A stretch of DNA of 64,000 nucleotides from an uncultured Acetatifactor sp. (lineage in GTDB: Bacteria > Bacillota > Clostridia > Lachnospirales > Lachnospiraceae), in the NCBI GenBank assembly GCA_910585015.1, contig CAJUCT010000006.1, forward strand, positions 56,236 to 120,235. The letters are read 5' to 3'. Positions 36,773-45,433 of the stretch are shown here, piece after piece (the stretch's first letter is position 1; each line of letters starts with the position of its first letter). A model generated the notes under the pieces. It was given only the letters and a program-made list of their open reading frames with translations, was not told the origin of the DNA and made no database searches. The position numbers and the translations under genes are program-made.

Positions 36773-38281
36773 ATGAAGCGAAAAACGGCAAAGTGGACGA
36801 TTATCATAGCCATACTGTTATCTGGCGCCACAGCGTTATTTATGATTATCGTGGAACCTCAGATAAAAAGGACGACGCAAGAGGGAGAAGGCACACATAG
36901 TGTAAAAGTCATTATGGCTGACCTGCGCTATGAACGCCGGATTAAGCTGATTAGGGAGGAACTGGACACCTTAGAGGAAGGCCGGTTCACGGCGTTGTTT
37001 TTGTCCATGTATCCGATCCGTTCATATGATATGTATGATCTTTCCTACTGGCGGGGGCTGGAAACTTTCAAGGCGGAGATGGTCATGGAGAATGGGCGGG
37101 AACTGGCGGGAACGCTGGAATATCTGCAGGAACTGGACATTATGCCGGACACCGTGCTCTTTGGTCTGGACCCGGAATGCCTGGAAGAGGAATATCCGCT
37201 GGAGGATTCACTGCTGAAGTTGATCCGGCAGACCCCCGAGACCGGCTATGAGATTTTGTTTGTGAATCCGGTGATGGCATATTGGGTGGGAAAAGAGGAT
37301 GCACAGTGGCAGGCGGTTATAGATCGCTATGAGAAAGCGGCAAAGCTGCTGGGACAGGAGGAAAACGTGAAACTGTTTTTTGCCTGTGATCGGGAGTGGC
37401 TGGTATGCAATGACGGTAACTACGCGGAGGATAAGATGCCCACGGAGGCTGTGGCCAAGACGCTTCTGGCCTACTACACCAGGGAAGAGTATCTGCTGAC
37501 GGAGGAGAACAGGAAGCAGCGCATGGATGCTGCCAGAGAATTGATTGCGGATTGGCGGTCAAATGACAGGACCATGGCCGGGCTGGGGGACCGGACGCTG
37601 GTGTTCATGGGAGACAGCACTTTTGGAAATTTCAGCGACTCCACGGCAGTCACCGGAGTGGTGGAGAATTTTGCGGACGCCGAGGTTATAAACTGTGGAT
37701 ATGGGGGAATGGCGGCGGCGTATGGAGATCCGGAATGTCCCGCTATGGGAGATCTGTTGAAGGCAATAGAACGGGGGGACGGCAGCGGCATAGCCGGAAC
37801 GGGAGACGGCCCTCCGGCGGTGGCTGCGGCTGCGCAGATACGGAAGCTTGCGGATTCAGGGGAAGAGACGGTAATTTTTCTGGATTTTGGGATTAATGAC
37901 TATATCAAAGGCTTCCCGGTTGATGGGGAGAACCCTTATGACTGCAGTGCCTATGCGGGAGCCATGCGCAGCGGGATAGAGAAACTGCAGACTATATTTC
38001 CCAAGGGCCAGCTGGTTCTTGTAACGCCCAATTTTATCAAATACAGCAATTTTGGGACAAATCCGGTGGGGGAAGAGGCGTCTGTGTTCACGGATTACGT
38101 GGATGCCCTGCGGGAGCTGGCGAAGGAATATGCTCTTCCGGTGTTGGATATTTATACGGAACTGGGGATTGACAGAGATAATTATACCGATTATCTCCAG
38201 GATGAAATCCATCTCAATGAGACCGGGAGATTTAACATGGGTATGGGGGTATTGGGATTGCTGCAGGAATTGTCCTTCTAG
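36773..38281 (+). CDS. Membrane-anchored SGNH/GDSL hydrolase
   Basis: This 502-residue protein has one N-terminal membrane helix (about residues 8-27) and a large outer part. The C-terminal half (about 270-500) has the SGNH motifs: VFMGDSTFGN with the nucleophile Ser, the FGINDY block with conserved Asn-Asp, and DEIHLN, where Asp and His would complete the triad. Such anchored enzymes remove or transfer O-acetyl groups on surface glycans, so this may edit the polymer made by this locus. The region between helix and SGNH domain (about 40-260) is unassigned. It converges on pseC with a shared terminator. Confidence 0.8.
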   Translation: MKRKTAKWTIIIAILLSGATALFMIIVEPQIKRTTQEGEGTHSVKVIMADLRYERRIKLIREELDTLEEGRFTALFLSMYPIRSYDMYDLSYWRGLETFKAEMVMENGRELAGTLEYLQELDIMPDTVLFGLDPECLEEEYPLEDSLLKLIRQTPETGYEILFVNPVMAYWVGKEDAQWQAVIDRYEKAAKLLGQEENVKLFFACDREWLVCNDGNYAEDKMPTEAVAKTLLAYYTREEYLLTEENRKQRMDAARELIADWRSNDRTMAGLGDRTLVFMGDSTFGNFSDSTAVTGVVENFADAEVINCGYGGMAAAYGDPECPAMGDLLKAIERGDGSGIAGTGDGPPAVAAAAQIRKLADSGEETVIFLDFGINDYIKGFPVDGENPYDCSAYAGAMRSGIEKLQTIFPKGQLVLVTPNFIKYSNFGTNPVGEEASVFTDYVDALRELAKEYALPVLDIYTELGIDRDNYTDYLQDEIHLNETGRFNMGMGVLGLLQELSF

Positions 38282-38303
38282 AGGTATGATAGGAGAAAAT
38301 AAT

Positions 38304-38366
38304 GCCCCGCCGCTTAATGAGCAGGGGGCATGCGCCCCTGGCTCATGCGGCGGGGGCTTATTTTTT
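38304..38366. terminator. Bidirectional intrinsic terminator between SGNH hydrolase and pseC
   Basis: A long GC-rich stem starts with GCCCCGCCGC at 38304 and closes with GCGGCGGGGGC near 38357. A run of T follows on the plus strand and a T-rich tail on the minus strand, so it can end both converging transcripts. The pseC stop codon touches its right edge. Confidence 0.85.
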
Positions 38367-39551
38367 GTAGTAATCTATGAGCTTTTCCACAATATAAATT
38401 ACATCGTTCACATCCTGATTTGTCAGGGAATAGTATAAAGGCAGGCTCATGACCTCCTGGTAGTAGCGCTCCGCCTGGGGGCACAGGCCCTTTTCGTAGC
38501 CAAGGCTTTCATAGTGAGAGTGCCAGTATACCGGCAGGTAGTGAACCTGAGAGTGGATGCCCTCCGCCCCCAGCGCGTCAAAGAACTCTCTGCGGCTGCA
38601 GCGCAGCATATCGCTGCGAAGTCGCAGGATATACAGATGCCGGGTGGTATCGGACTGAGGGATCTCCCGCTGTATCTGCAGCTGAGGAATCCGGGAGAAG
38701 GCGGCGTCATATCTGGCCACAATCTCTTTGCGGCGTCTGGAGAACTGCTCCAGCTTGTTTAACTGGCTTAGCAGCAGCGCAGCCTGGATCTCCGTCAGAC
38801 GGTAGTTAAAGCCATACCCCACTTGTTCATTGTACCAGGGATCGTCCGTGGGATGCTCCATTTGGTCTCGGTCACGGGTGATGCCGTGGGCGTGGAGCAG
38901 AACCAGTTTATCATAGAGTTCTTTGCTGTTGGTGGTTACTGCCCCGCCCTCGCCGGCGGTCACGGTCTTGACCGGGTGGAAGCTGAAAGTGGTCATATCC
39001 GCCAGACTGCCGATGGGCTGGCCTTTATAGAGAGTGCCTATGGAGTGGGCGGCATCCTCTATCAGCGTCAGGTGATACTCCCGGCATATGGCGCGGATTT
39101 CATCTAACTCCACCGCCTGGCCGGTAAAATCTACCGCCACCACCGCCTTGGTCCGGGGAGAGATGCAGGCCCGTATGGAGGCGGGATCGATGTTGTAGGT
39201 AGCGGGGTTGATATCCGCGAATACGGGTCTTGCGCCGCAGTACAGGACGCAGTTGGCGCTGGCGGCAAAGGTGATGGGGGTGGTGATCACCTCATCCCCC
39301 GGTCCGATACCGGCAGCTAAAGCTGCAATATGCAGCGCCGCGGTGCCGTTACTGACTGCTACACAATATTTGGCCCCGGTGACGGCGCAGAGCTTTTCTT
39401 CCAGCTGCGTGACGCGGGGGCCGCAGGTCAGATAATCGCTTTTCAGAGTGTCTGTCACTGCCTGAATATCCTGATCGTCGATAAATTGCCTCCCATAGCT
39501 GAGGGGGGTAGTGCGGACGGGTGTACCGCCGCAAATTGCCGGTATTTCCAT
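38358..39551 (-). CDS. pseC: UDP-4-amino-4,6-dideoxy-N-acetyl-beta-L-altrosamine transaminase
   Basis: PseC is the PLP-dependent second enzyme of the pseudaminic acid pathway: it uses glutamate to aminate the 4-keto sugar made by PseB. The 397-residue protein belongs to the DegT/DnrJ/EryC1 family. It shows GPRVTQLEEKL, VSNGTAALHIA, a VAVDFTGQAVELDEI block and the PLP Lys195 in SFHPVKTVTAGEGG. The QVHYLPVYWHSHYESLGY ending is typical of PseC. I start at ATG 39551 (MEIPAICGG), which follows AGTAGG. The open frame continues upstream only because it reads into the family A repeat. It is monocistronic and leftward, with the tandem repeat directly before it. Confidence 0.92.
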   Translation of the reverse strand: MEIPAICGGTPVRTTPLSYGRQFIDDQDIQAVTDTLKSDYLTCGPRVTQLEEKLCAVTGAKYCVAVSNGTAALHIAALAAGIGPGDEVITTPITFAASANCVLYCGARPVFADINPATYNIDPASIRACISPRTKAVVAVDFTGQAVELDEIRAICREYHLTLIEDAAHSIGTLYKGQPIGSLADMTTFSFHPVKTVTAGEGGAVTTNSKELYDKLVLLHAHGITRDRDQMEHPTDDPWYNEQVGYGFNYRLTEIQAALLLSQLNKLEQFSRRRKEIVARYDAAFSRIPQLQIQREIPQSDTTRHLYILRLRSDMLRCSRREFFDALGAEGIHSQVHYLPVYWHSHYESLGYEKGLCPQAERYYQEVMSLPLYYSLTNQDVNDVIYIVEKLIDYYKK

Positions 39552-39571
39552 TGGGCTACCTACTTTCTTAT

Positions 39572-39784
39572 TTAGAGTTCCGCATACCCCCTGCATGCAC
39601 ACAAGTCCGGTGATCAAAATCAAGCCGCCAAGGCGTCCTGATTTTGATCAGTGTACATTCCGTGGGTATGCTGTTTTAAAGTTAGAGTTCCGCATACCCC
39701 CTACATGCACACAAGTCCGGTGATCAAAATCAAGCCGTCAGGGCGTCCCAATTTTGATCAGTGTACATTCCGTGGGTATGCTGT
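39572..39784 (-). repeat. Family A element, 110-bp tandem array (two units)
   Basis: Two copies (39572-39674 and 39682-39784) lie upstream of pseC in the direction of that gene. They keep the ends of the array at 33294: right end with TATGCGGAACTCTAA, left end ACAGCATACCC, and central GGACGCC. The inner stem is different: TGATCAAAATCA (39611-39622) pairs with TGATTTTGATCA (39639-39650) in place of the TGAACAATATA stem. Copies differ from each other at several bases. Confidence 0.92.
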
Positions 39785-39801
39785 CTGGGGGTAAAGCTGT
39801 G

Positions 39802-41277
39802 TCAGGGAGCGTCATAGTCGATAACCACCGACTTGTGACCGTACCACTTGGCCAGCGCCTGGTTGCTGCCTTGGTCGGAATAGGGGCCATAGTCCCCCAC
39901 ATAAACTGTCAAAGGCTGGTTCTGATAGGGCATCAGTACAAGATCGGAGGCTTCTGAATTTTCCAGAAACTGCACACGGTTATGGTACTCCTGATCATAG
40001 GCGGCGGCAGTCCCGGAGACGATATCCCGCAGGGCCTGGACACTGGAAGAGAACTTTATAGTATTATCATTGAACCCAATAAAAATCTGCAAAATAATCC
40101 CCAGAACCAATAGCTGGCAATACACAGGATACAGGCCGTGCAGCTGCTCCCATAAATCTCTGTGTTTATTATATACCCATCCTGCCAAATATAAAAGAGA
40201 AATATAGGAGGTGAGGATAAATCCGTAATAGATCACATTCAGCACTCTGCCGGGCCCGGTATTGGACTGGGCGAAAAAGGTGGGGCAGGACAGGGTGCAG
40301 AAGATGCCGTACAAAAAGGCGGTTACCAGAAAGGGGTGAGGGAAACGGAAATGTATCTTCCCAATAGCGGGCATCACAAAAAGCAGCAATAGCATTGCGC
40401 CCGATAACCACCATCCGTTTAGCCAGGCGGACAGATAGGCGGTGCCCTGCCGCAGACTGAACAATATGGTCTTTACTGCGGAAAAACCGCTGGTGGTTGC
40501 CTGCCTGACAGCATTGCCGGGTGCGATGGCGCTGACGGCAAAGCAGGCGATTTGGAACAGGGCGGCGCAGGTCAGCGCCAGGCGTCCCGGGTGTTTCCTC
40601 AACCAGCACCAGACGGTGAGGAGCAGGAGAACCAGCATAGTCCAGAGGAGTGTCAGATAGTTGCTCCCTCCAATCAGAAATTCCAGAAAAAAGATACCGG
40701 CCAGGACGGTTTTTCTGCGAGTAAAGATATATTTGCAGAGCAGACCGAAAAGCAACATGGTGATCCCGTAAAAACCGGAATAGTATACACTGCCGTTGTA
40801 CCAGTAAAATGCCTCCTTTGGCGAAACCGCCCACTGCAGAGAGAGAATCATCAGAACGGACCACAGGCCCAGCTGTTCGTAGCGCTCCAGAGGGAGTATG
40901 TATCTGCGGATCTGGCAAAGCAGGTACCAGTATCCGACAAGCAAAAGTCCGATGACCAGAAAGGGGGTCAGAAAATACAGTTTTTCTGAGAAGACCGTGG
41001 GCTGCAGGCGCATCAGGAACAATGCGGCATATGTACCCTGCCAGGTCTGGTAATCATGGGCAACTCCCTGTAAGGCGCTGCCTATGATCTGGGGAATGGA
41101 ATGGGTGTTCTGCCAGACCAGATGGGCATCTACGCCATAGAGAATATCATCGCCGGTAGGATGGTTGTACCGGCTGACGTAGAGCAGAGGGAGCAGGGAA
41201 AACACCAGTACAATGAGACAAAATACAGCCAGTGATTTCCGGGAGGGCGCGCAAATTCTTTCAAATGGTTTTTTCAT
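39802..41277 (-). CDS. DUF6056-like polytopic membrane protein (putative glycosyltransferase)
   Basis: This 491-residue protein has about 11 predicted membrane helices. The first outer loop carries SRYNHPTGDDILYGVDAH and then WQGTYAALFLMRLQP, which fit the DUF6056 group of putative surface-glycan glycosyltransferases. The C-terminal 100 residues lie outside. Start ATG 41277 overlaps the end of the gene at 41261 by 17 bases; a longer open frame is coding sequence of that neighbour. Both genes form a leftward pair pointing towards pseC. The donor and acceptor are unknown. Confidence 0.72.
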   Translation of the reverse strand: MKKPFERICAPSRKSLAVFCLIVLVFSLLPLLYVSRYNHPTGDDILYGVDAHLVWQNTHSIPQIIGSALQGVAHDYQTWQGTYAALFLMRLQPTVFSEKLYFLTPFLVIGLLLVGYWYLLCQIRRYILPLERYEQLGLWSVLMILSLQWAVSPKEAFYWYNGSVYYSGFYGITMLLFGLLCKYIFTRRKTVLAGIFFLEFLIGGSNYLTLLWTMLVLLLLTVWCWLRKHPGRLALTCAALFQIACFAVSAIAPGNAVRQATTSGFSAVKTILFSLRQGTAYLSAWLNGWWLSGAMLLLLFVMPAIGKIHFRFPHPFLVTAFLYGIFCTLSCPTFFAQSNTGPGRVLNVIYYGFILTSYISLLYLAGWVYNKHRDLWEQLHGLYPVYCQLLVLGIILQIFIGFNDNTIKFSSSVQALRDIVSGTAAAYDQEYHNRVQFLENSEASDLVLMPYQNQPLTVYVGDYGPYSDQGSNQALAKWYGHKSVVIDYDAP

Positions 41278-42865
41278 GAATTTTTCTGTTATCCTTTGCG
41301 TTTTGAATTCTTTTATAAAAAGCATCCAGTCCCTGAGACGCATAGGGCAGCAGGAGCAGGAAATAGGGGAAGATATAGCGGGAGTTGGCCTCCCATACCA
41401 TGTGGAACAAAAAGCCTCCCAACACTGCAATCATTCCCACATAGAAAGGCAATTCGGCGGCATACCCCCCCTGCTTGGGGCGGCGCCTCAGAACCAGCAG
41501 ACAGATCAGGGAACCACCGTAGACCAGCAGCTGGTAGATGTTGCAGTAGTGGATGAAGGGGGCGGCCAGTTTTCCGGTGTACACAGCTTCCACAATTTCC
41601 CTGCGGGCATCCCCGTGGGCCAGAGTTGCCTGCCTGCAGAAATAGCTGCCGTCCGTCCACTGTGACAGGAACTTTCCCTCATAGAAGCGGAGAGCATAGC
41701 CGGGGTCTGTGCGAAAAGCGAAGAGAGATGACTGGATGGCTTCCCTGCTCTTTTGGGCGGTGACGGCCGTATCCAGATGACTCCCCTCATAGGTGTTGAA
41801 GTTGAAACCGTTATACCAGCCGTTTCCACGGCTGGATACTTGCATTCCCATGGCCACATAGGATATGGCGGGTACACCGGAACTGAGTACATTGCCCGCC
41901 CGGTGTTCATAGACCCTCTGAATGGCAGGGAGGACGGCGGCAGAGGAAAGAGACAGGAGCAGAGCGTATAAGAGCAGGCAGCGTTTATGGGTTCGAAGAA
42001 ACTCCCAGAGGACAACGATAACCACCGCGATGATCACAATCAAAGTATTCTTGCGCAGGGCGACACCCAGAACCAGCAACACCAGGCTGCCTGCCAGAAC
42101 AAGCCGCTTTTGCGAGGCGGCCGGATCCTGCGCCGGAAAATATTTCAGCAGCAAGTAGAGTCCGCCGCTGAGAAAGGCAAAAGACGGAATTTCCCCGTAA
42201 ACGAAGGAGGTATAGAAGAGCAGAGGGGCGTTCAGCATAGCCAGAAACAGATAACAGCCCGCCGCCCTGTCGTTGTTATGGGAGAGCAGGTAAGTAATTT
42301 TGTACTGAAAATAGACAATGGCACAAGCCATTCCCACATTAACGCACTGCAGAATATAGTGGGCCGCAAAAGGGATCGGCAACAGATTCCACAGCCGAAT
42401 AATAATTTCGTAAAAGGCCACCAGTCCCACCTGCTGGGGATAGTAGGACAGATAGGAATCCGTGGGATGGATGACTCCCGTATAGCCGGAAGCCAGCGCC
42501 TGAGCGATGGTGTATACACTGGCGGAATCGGCGGCGGGGATACTTCTGCCGCAGAACACCAGAAACATTCCCCAGAGACATATCCAGCCCATGGTGACAG
42601 CCAGGAGAAAGGATCTTCTTCCGCCCGTGGGACGGCAGAACCTCAGCGCCAGGAACAATAGTAAAAGCAGTACTGCCAGGCCCGCCAGATGGAGTAATAT
42701 AGGTTCACGGTGGGCGATGGACTCCTGGATGGTCATGTCCTCCGCATAGTATCCCCACAACAGACTGCACAGGGTGAGTATGCCCACCAGCAGCAGGGAG
42801 AGAAAACGCACGGTTTCAAATCCGGCTTTATATATCAAATGACCGATTTTTTGCATACTTCTCAT
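41261..42865 (-). CDS. Polytopic membrane protein, putative glycosyltransferase (paralogue of 31747)
   Basis: This 534-residue protein has about 11 predicted membrane helices. The outer loop has STDSYLSYYPQQ-like sequence (DSYLSYYPQQVGLVAFYEI), matching the CPHQYGLTFLYEI loop of the gene at 31747, and ISYVAMGMQVSSRGNGWYNGF matches its later loop. The two are therefore paralogues. ATG 42865 has AGAGG six bases upstream; a GTG at 42871 is also in frame. A near-identical copy of the family B element lies 25 bases upstream, so any promoter must be in or beyond it. Confidence 0.65.
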   Translation of the reverse strand: MRSMQKIGHLIYKAGFETVRFLSLLLVGILTLCSLLWGYYAEDMTIQESIAHREPILLHLAGLAVLLLLLFLALRFCRPTGGRRSFLLAVTMGWICLWGMFLVFCGRSIPAADSASVYTIAQALASGYTGVIHPTDSYLSYYPQQVGLVAFYEIIIRLWNLLPIPFAAHYILQCVNVGMACAIVYFQYKITYLLSHNNDRAAGCYLFLAMLNAPLLFYTSFVYGEIPSFAFLSGGLYLLLKYFPAQDPAASQKRLVLAGSLVLLVLGVALRKNTLIVIIAVVIVVLWEFLRTHKRCLLLYALLLSLSSAAVLPAIQRVYEHRAGNVLSSGVPAISYVAMGMQVSSRGNGWYNGFNFNTYEGSHLDTAVTAQKSREAIQSSLFAFRTDPGYALRFYEGKFLSQWTDGSYFCRQATLAHGDARREIVEAVYTGKLAAPFIHYCNIYQLLVYGGSLICLLVLRRRPKQGGYAAELPFYVGMIAVLGGFLFHMVWEANSRYIFPYFLLLLPYASQGLDAFYKRIQNAKDNRKIHEKTI

Positions 42866-42880
42866 AGGCACCTCTCTATA

Positions 42881-43042
42881 AAAATCCTGTTAGGCAATTG
42901 CGAAACTCCCTTTCCGGGAACAGGGGATGGGCAATATATACAAAATAAGGGCGACTGGCCACTGCATCGGAGCCCGTTTTTGTATATATTGACCAGCCAC
43001 GTCACTTGCGGAGAACGTTTCGCAATCGCCTAAAAATCCTGT
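42881..43042 (+). mobile_element. Family B MITE-like element, copy 1
   Basis: The 142-bp element (42891-43032) has 16-bp inverted ends (TAGGCAATTGCGAAAC, one mismatch) and an inner perfect 14-bp stem (42932-42945 with 42978-42991). It is flanked by the 10-bp direct repeat AAAATCCTGT (42881-42890 and 43033-43042), as left by insertion of a transposable element. It encodes no protein. It differs from copy 2 at only two bases. The rest of the gap to 43246 shows no gene. Confidence 0.88.
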
Positions 43043-43246
43043 ATGTTCCCTGCGATACACAGGCTCGGTGCGCCTGCAGGAAACATGCCGTATATTGTCA
43101 AGCCATGGGGTATCCTTCTGCCGACGCAGGCTGGGGACACGGTTCTGGCTGAATACAAATGCTCAAATAATTTATCTTACGAATTTATTATAGTAGATCA
43201 GAACGAAATATTCAATGGATTTATTTTCTTGTTACTTTACAGATAC

Positions 43247-43275
43247 TTGCATCTGGTCCTGCTCTATTGTATACT
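43247..43275 (+). promoter_or_regulatory. Promoter for the GT39-like gene at 43309
   Basis: TTGCAT (43247-43252) and TATACT (43270-43275) are 17 bases apart, 33 bases before ATG 43309. This supports that start over the in-frame TTG at 43267, which overlaps the promoter. Confidence 0.75.
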
Positions 43276-43308
43276 TACTTAAATATCAGGAAAGCCGGGT
43301 GCAAAAAA

Positions 43309-44772
43309 ATGAATTCTGGAAAAAAGAGGAATTTATGCCATATTTTATGGAGAATATTGCCCTTTCTGGGGCTGGCGATATGGGGAGCGCTTTGCATAAC
43401 CAATAATTTATGGTATGACGAGGGATACACGGCGGCGCTGATCTCCCGCCCTCTCGGGGAATTGATCCGGATTACCGCCCAGGATGTTCACGCTCCCTTT
43501 TACTATATTCTGCTGAAGGGTTTCTATACCCTGTGCGGCGGCGGAACCCACTTTTGGTCCCTGAAGCTGTTTTCCCTGCTTTTTATGGCGGCATATCTGT
43601 TTTTGGGAAAATATGGAGTGAAAAAAATTTTTGACGAGAAGACGGCAGTGTATTTTATGCTTTTTTCCCTGTTGATGCCCAGCATGTGCGTCCAGGCGGG
43701 CAATGCCCGGATGTATGCCATGGGGCTGTTCTTTTTTACCGCCACCGGCCTGTTGGCCTGGGGCATTCTACAGGAATCCACCGGAAAAAAATGGATTTTA
43801 TTCTGTTTGTGCAGCGTTGGCAGCGTCTATAGCCATACGTTCACGATGCTTCAGACTTTTATCCTGTATCTGATTCTTCTGGGGGCATTACTGTGGCAGA
43901 AAAAATATGCCCTGATAAAATGGTATCTGGGGAGCGGGCTGGCAGTCGCGGCCTGCTATACGGTATGGCTGTCGGTGATCTACAGGCAGATGCAGACCCG
44001 AATAAGTTCCGCGGGAGGCAACGAAGAACTGTTTATCCCCAACATGTACACCCTGATGGACTATTGTAAGGAGTGGTTTTCGGCCATGGATACCCCCATC
44101 ACTCTGGTGATCTATCTGGGCATGGCGCTCACCCTGTTTCTGGGCTACTATGCGGTGGACAGTATGAGAGACAGCGGGTGCTATGTTCCGGCCTGGGGCA
44201 TGGCGATTCTGGGCCTGACCGCGCTGGCGGGCGGCCTGCTGTCCTACTATGTGACTCCCTGCTTTCTGGGACGTTATATCTTCTGCGGCTTTGGGGCGCT
44301 GGCCCTGTGGTATGCGGTGGGAATGAAGCGAATCGCCTCCCGCGGGAGCAGGACGGTGGTAATGCTGGTCTTTCTGTTATGTTTTGCGCTGCAGTACCGA
44401 TCCGAACTGCGGCTGGAATATGACAAAGGGTTACAGGAATACCAGAGGTTTTATGAGGACAATGTGCAGGCGGATGATTTGATTATGGCCACGGATATTC
44501 ATACGCTGTACCTGAATATCTATCACCCGGAGCGGCAGTATATGGCTTACGGGTATCTTCCGCCATTCTCTCCGTTTCGAAATACTACCGTATTCACCGA
44601 GTGGGAGCAGCTGGCGGACGTGACGGGGACAATCTGGCTCTATGCCTTTGCGGATCGGGATCTGCCCGGCTTTGGCCCCTATTACAACTGTGAACCGGCG
44701 TTCCAGTTTCATTATATGTATTATGATTTTGTGATTTACCGGCTGGTGCCCGCGGATAAGAATCAAATATGA
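43309..44772 (+). CDS. GT39-like membrane glycosyltransferase bracketed by family B elements
   Basis: This 487-residue protein has about 11 predicted membrane helices. LWYDEGYTAALIS in the first outer loop and TAQDVHAPFYYILLKGF are the Asp-Glu and HPPLYY-type motifs of GT39/ArnT-like enzymes that use polyprenyl-phosphate sugars. It has its own promoter and stands alone, facing away from the leftward pair. The two near-identical 142-bp family B elements lie in the same orientation on either side (42891 and 44868), so the gene sits in a direct-repeat bracket and could be lost or exchanged by recombination. Confidence 0.78.
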   Translation: MNSGKKRNLCHILWRILPFLGLAIWGALCITNNLWYDEGYTAALISRPLGELIRITAQDVHAPFYYILLKGFYTLCGGGTHFWSLKLFSLLFMAAYLFLGKYGVKKIFDEKTAVYFMLFSLLMPSMCVQAGNARMYAMGLFFFTATGLLAWGILQESTGKKWILFCLCSVGSVYSHTFTMLQTFILYLILLGALLWQKKYALIKWYLGSGLAVAACYTVWLSVIYRQMQTRISSAGGNEELFIPNMYTLMDYCKEWFSAMDTPITLVIYLGMALTLFLGYYAVDSMRDSGCYVPAWGMAILGLTALAGGLLSYYVTPCFLGRYIFCGFGALALWYAVGMKRIASRGSRTVVMLVFLLCFALQYRSELRLEYDKGLQEYQRFYEDNVQADDLIMATDIHTLYLNIYHPERQYMAYGYLPPFSPFRNTTVFTEWEQLADVTGTIWLYAFADRDLPGFGPYYNCEPAFQFHYMYYDFVIYRLVPADKNQI

Positions 44773-44856
44773 AAATTTATATTGCAATTGCTATAGAGAT
44801 ATGTTATGATTTACCACGGAGCAATCGTATTACAAGGTGTGGTCAGCCTCCCTGAC

Positions 44857-45020
44857 TTAATCACTTATAGGCAATTGCGAAACTCCCTTTCCGGGAACAG
44901 GGGATGGGCAATATATACAAAATAAGGGCGACTGGCCACTGCATCGGAGCCCGTTTTTGTATATATTGACCAGCCACGTCACTTGCGGAGAACGTTTCGC
45001 AATTACCTATTAATCACTTA
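44857..45020 (+). mobile_element. Family B MITE-like element, copy 2
   Basis: The 142-bp element (44868-45009) matches copy 1 except for two bases near its right end. It is flanked by a perfect 11-bp direct repeat TTAATCACTTA (44857-44867 and 45010-45020), different from the repeat around copy 1, which shows two separate insertions. The right direct repeat lies just before the ribosome site of the toxin gene. Confidence 0.9.
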
Positions 45021-45038
45021 AGAAGGGAGGTGGTGTGT

Positions 45039-45131
45039 ATGGAAATGTTTTCATTTCAGGACTTAATCCTGTTTGGTACATTTTTAATTGCGCTGCTTGC
45101 CTACATAGATAGGGACGACAAGCAAAAATAA
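45039..45131 (+). CDS. Small holin-like toxin of a type I toxin-antitoxin pair
   Basis: This 30-residue product (MEMFSFQDLILFGTFLIALL then a charged end YIDRDDKQK) is a single membrane helix with a polar tail. It matches the pattern of the putative holin-like toxins (TxpA/Hol-Tox type) common in Firmicutes, which depolarise or damage the membrane when over-made. GGGAGGTGG gives a strong ribosome site six bases before the ATG. The coding 3' end adjoins a terminator-like hairpin that also ends an antisense RNA from the other strand. Too short to be found by usual gene-length limits. Confidence 0.75.
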   Translation: MEMFSFQDLILFGTFLIALLAYIDRDDKQK

Positions 45132-45255
45132 AAAAGCCTACCTTGTTACTTGGCGGTACAGGTAGGCTCATACACTTATCTGGAGGCTAACCACTACTTG
45201 TGGGCGGTTGCTCCTTTTATGTCCTTATCATAACATGCCGTGAATGGAATTGCAA
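45132..45255 (-). ncRNA. Antisense RNA (antitoxin) opposite the toxin 3' end
   Basis: A minus-strand promoter TTGCAA (45250-45255), 17 bases, TATGAT (45227-45232) would start an RNA near 45220. It would end at the AGCCTACC/GGTAGGCT hairpin with T-run at 45132-45152, giving about 85-90 nucleotides complementary to the toxin mRNA 3' region. This is the standard plan of type I antitoxin RNAs such as RatA. No gene is seen in 45256-45384. Confidence 0.68.
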
Positions 45256-45384
45256 GATCTTTCGCAAAATTGTTCTTATACTCACGAACGGTTAGATTTT
45301 CCTTACTGCCCGGCGCAGGGCGCCCAATTACGCGACATGTGCCAATAATACTGTTACATGCTTTTCCAATCTGGTAAAATATGC

Positions 45385-45390
45385 TATAAT
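45385..45390 (+). promoter_or_regulatory. Extended -10 promoter for the GT52-like operon
   Basis: TATAAT at 45385-45390 is preceded by TGC (extended -10). The -35 at 17 bases (TTTTCC) is weak. The start would be about 37 bases before ATG 45434 and could drive the long rightward operon. Confidence 0.65.
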
Positions 45391-45433
45391 ATCCCGAAAC
45401 GCAATACTGTTAAAGAAGCGAGGGCTTTCGTCC

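Noticed and set aside
43267..43308. TTG 43267 as start of the GT39-like gene
   Set aside because: It overlaps the -10 box of the promoter at 43247-43275, so it would not be in the transcript.
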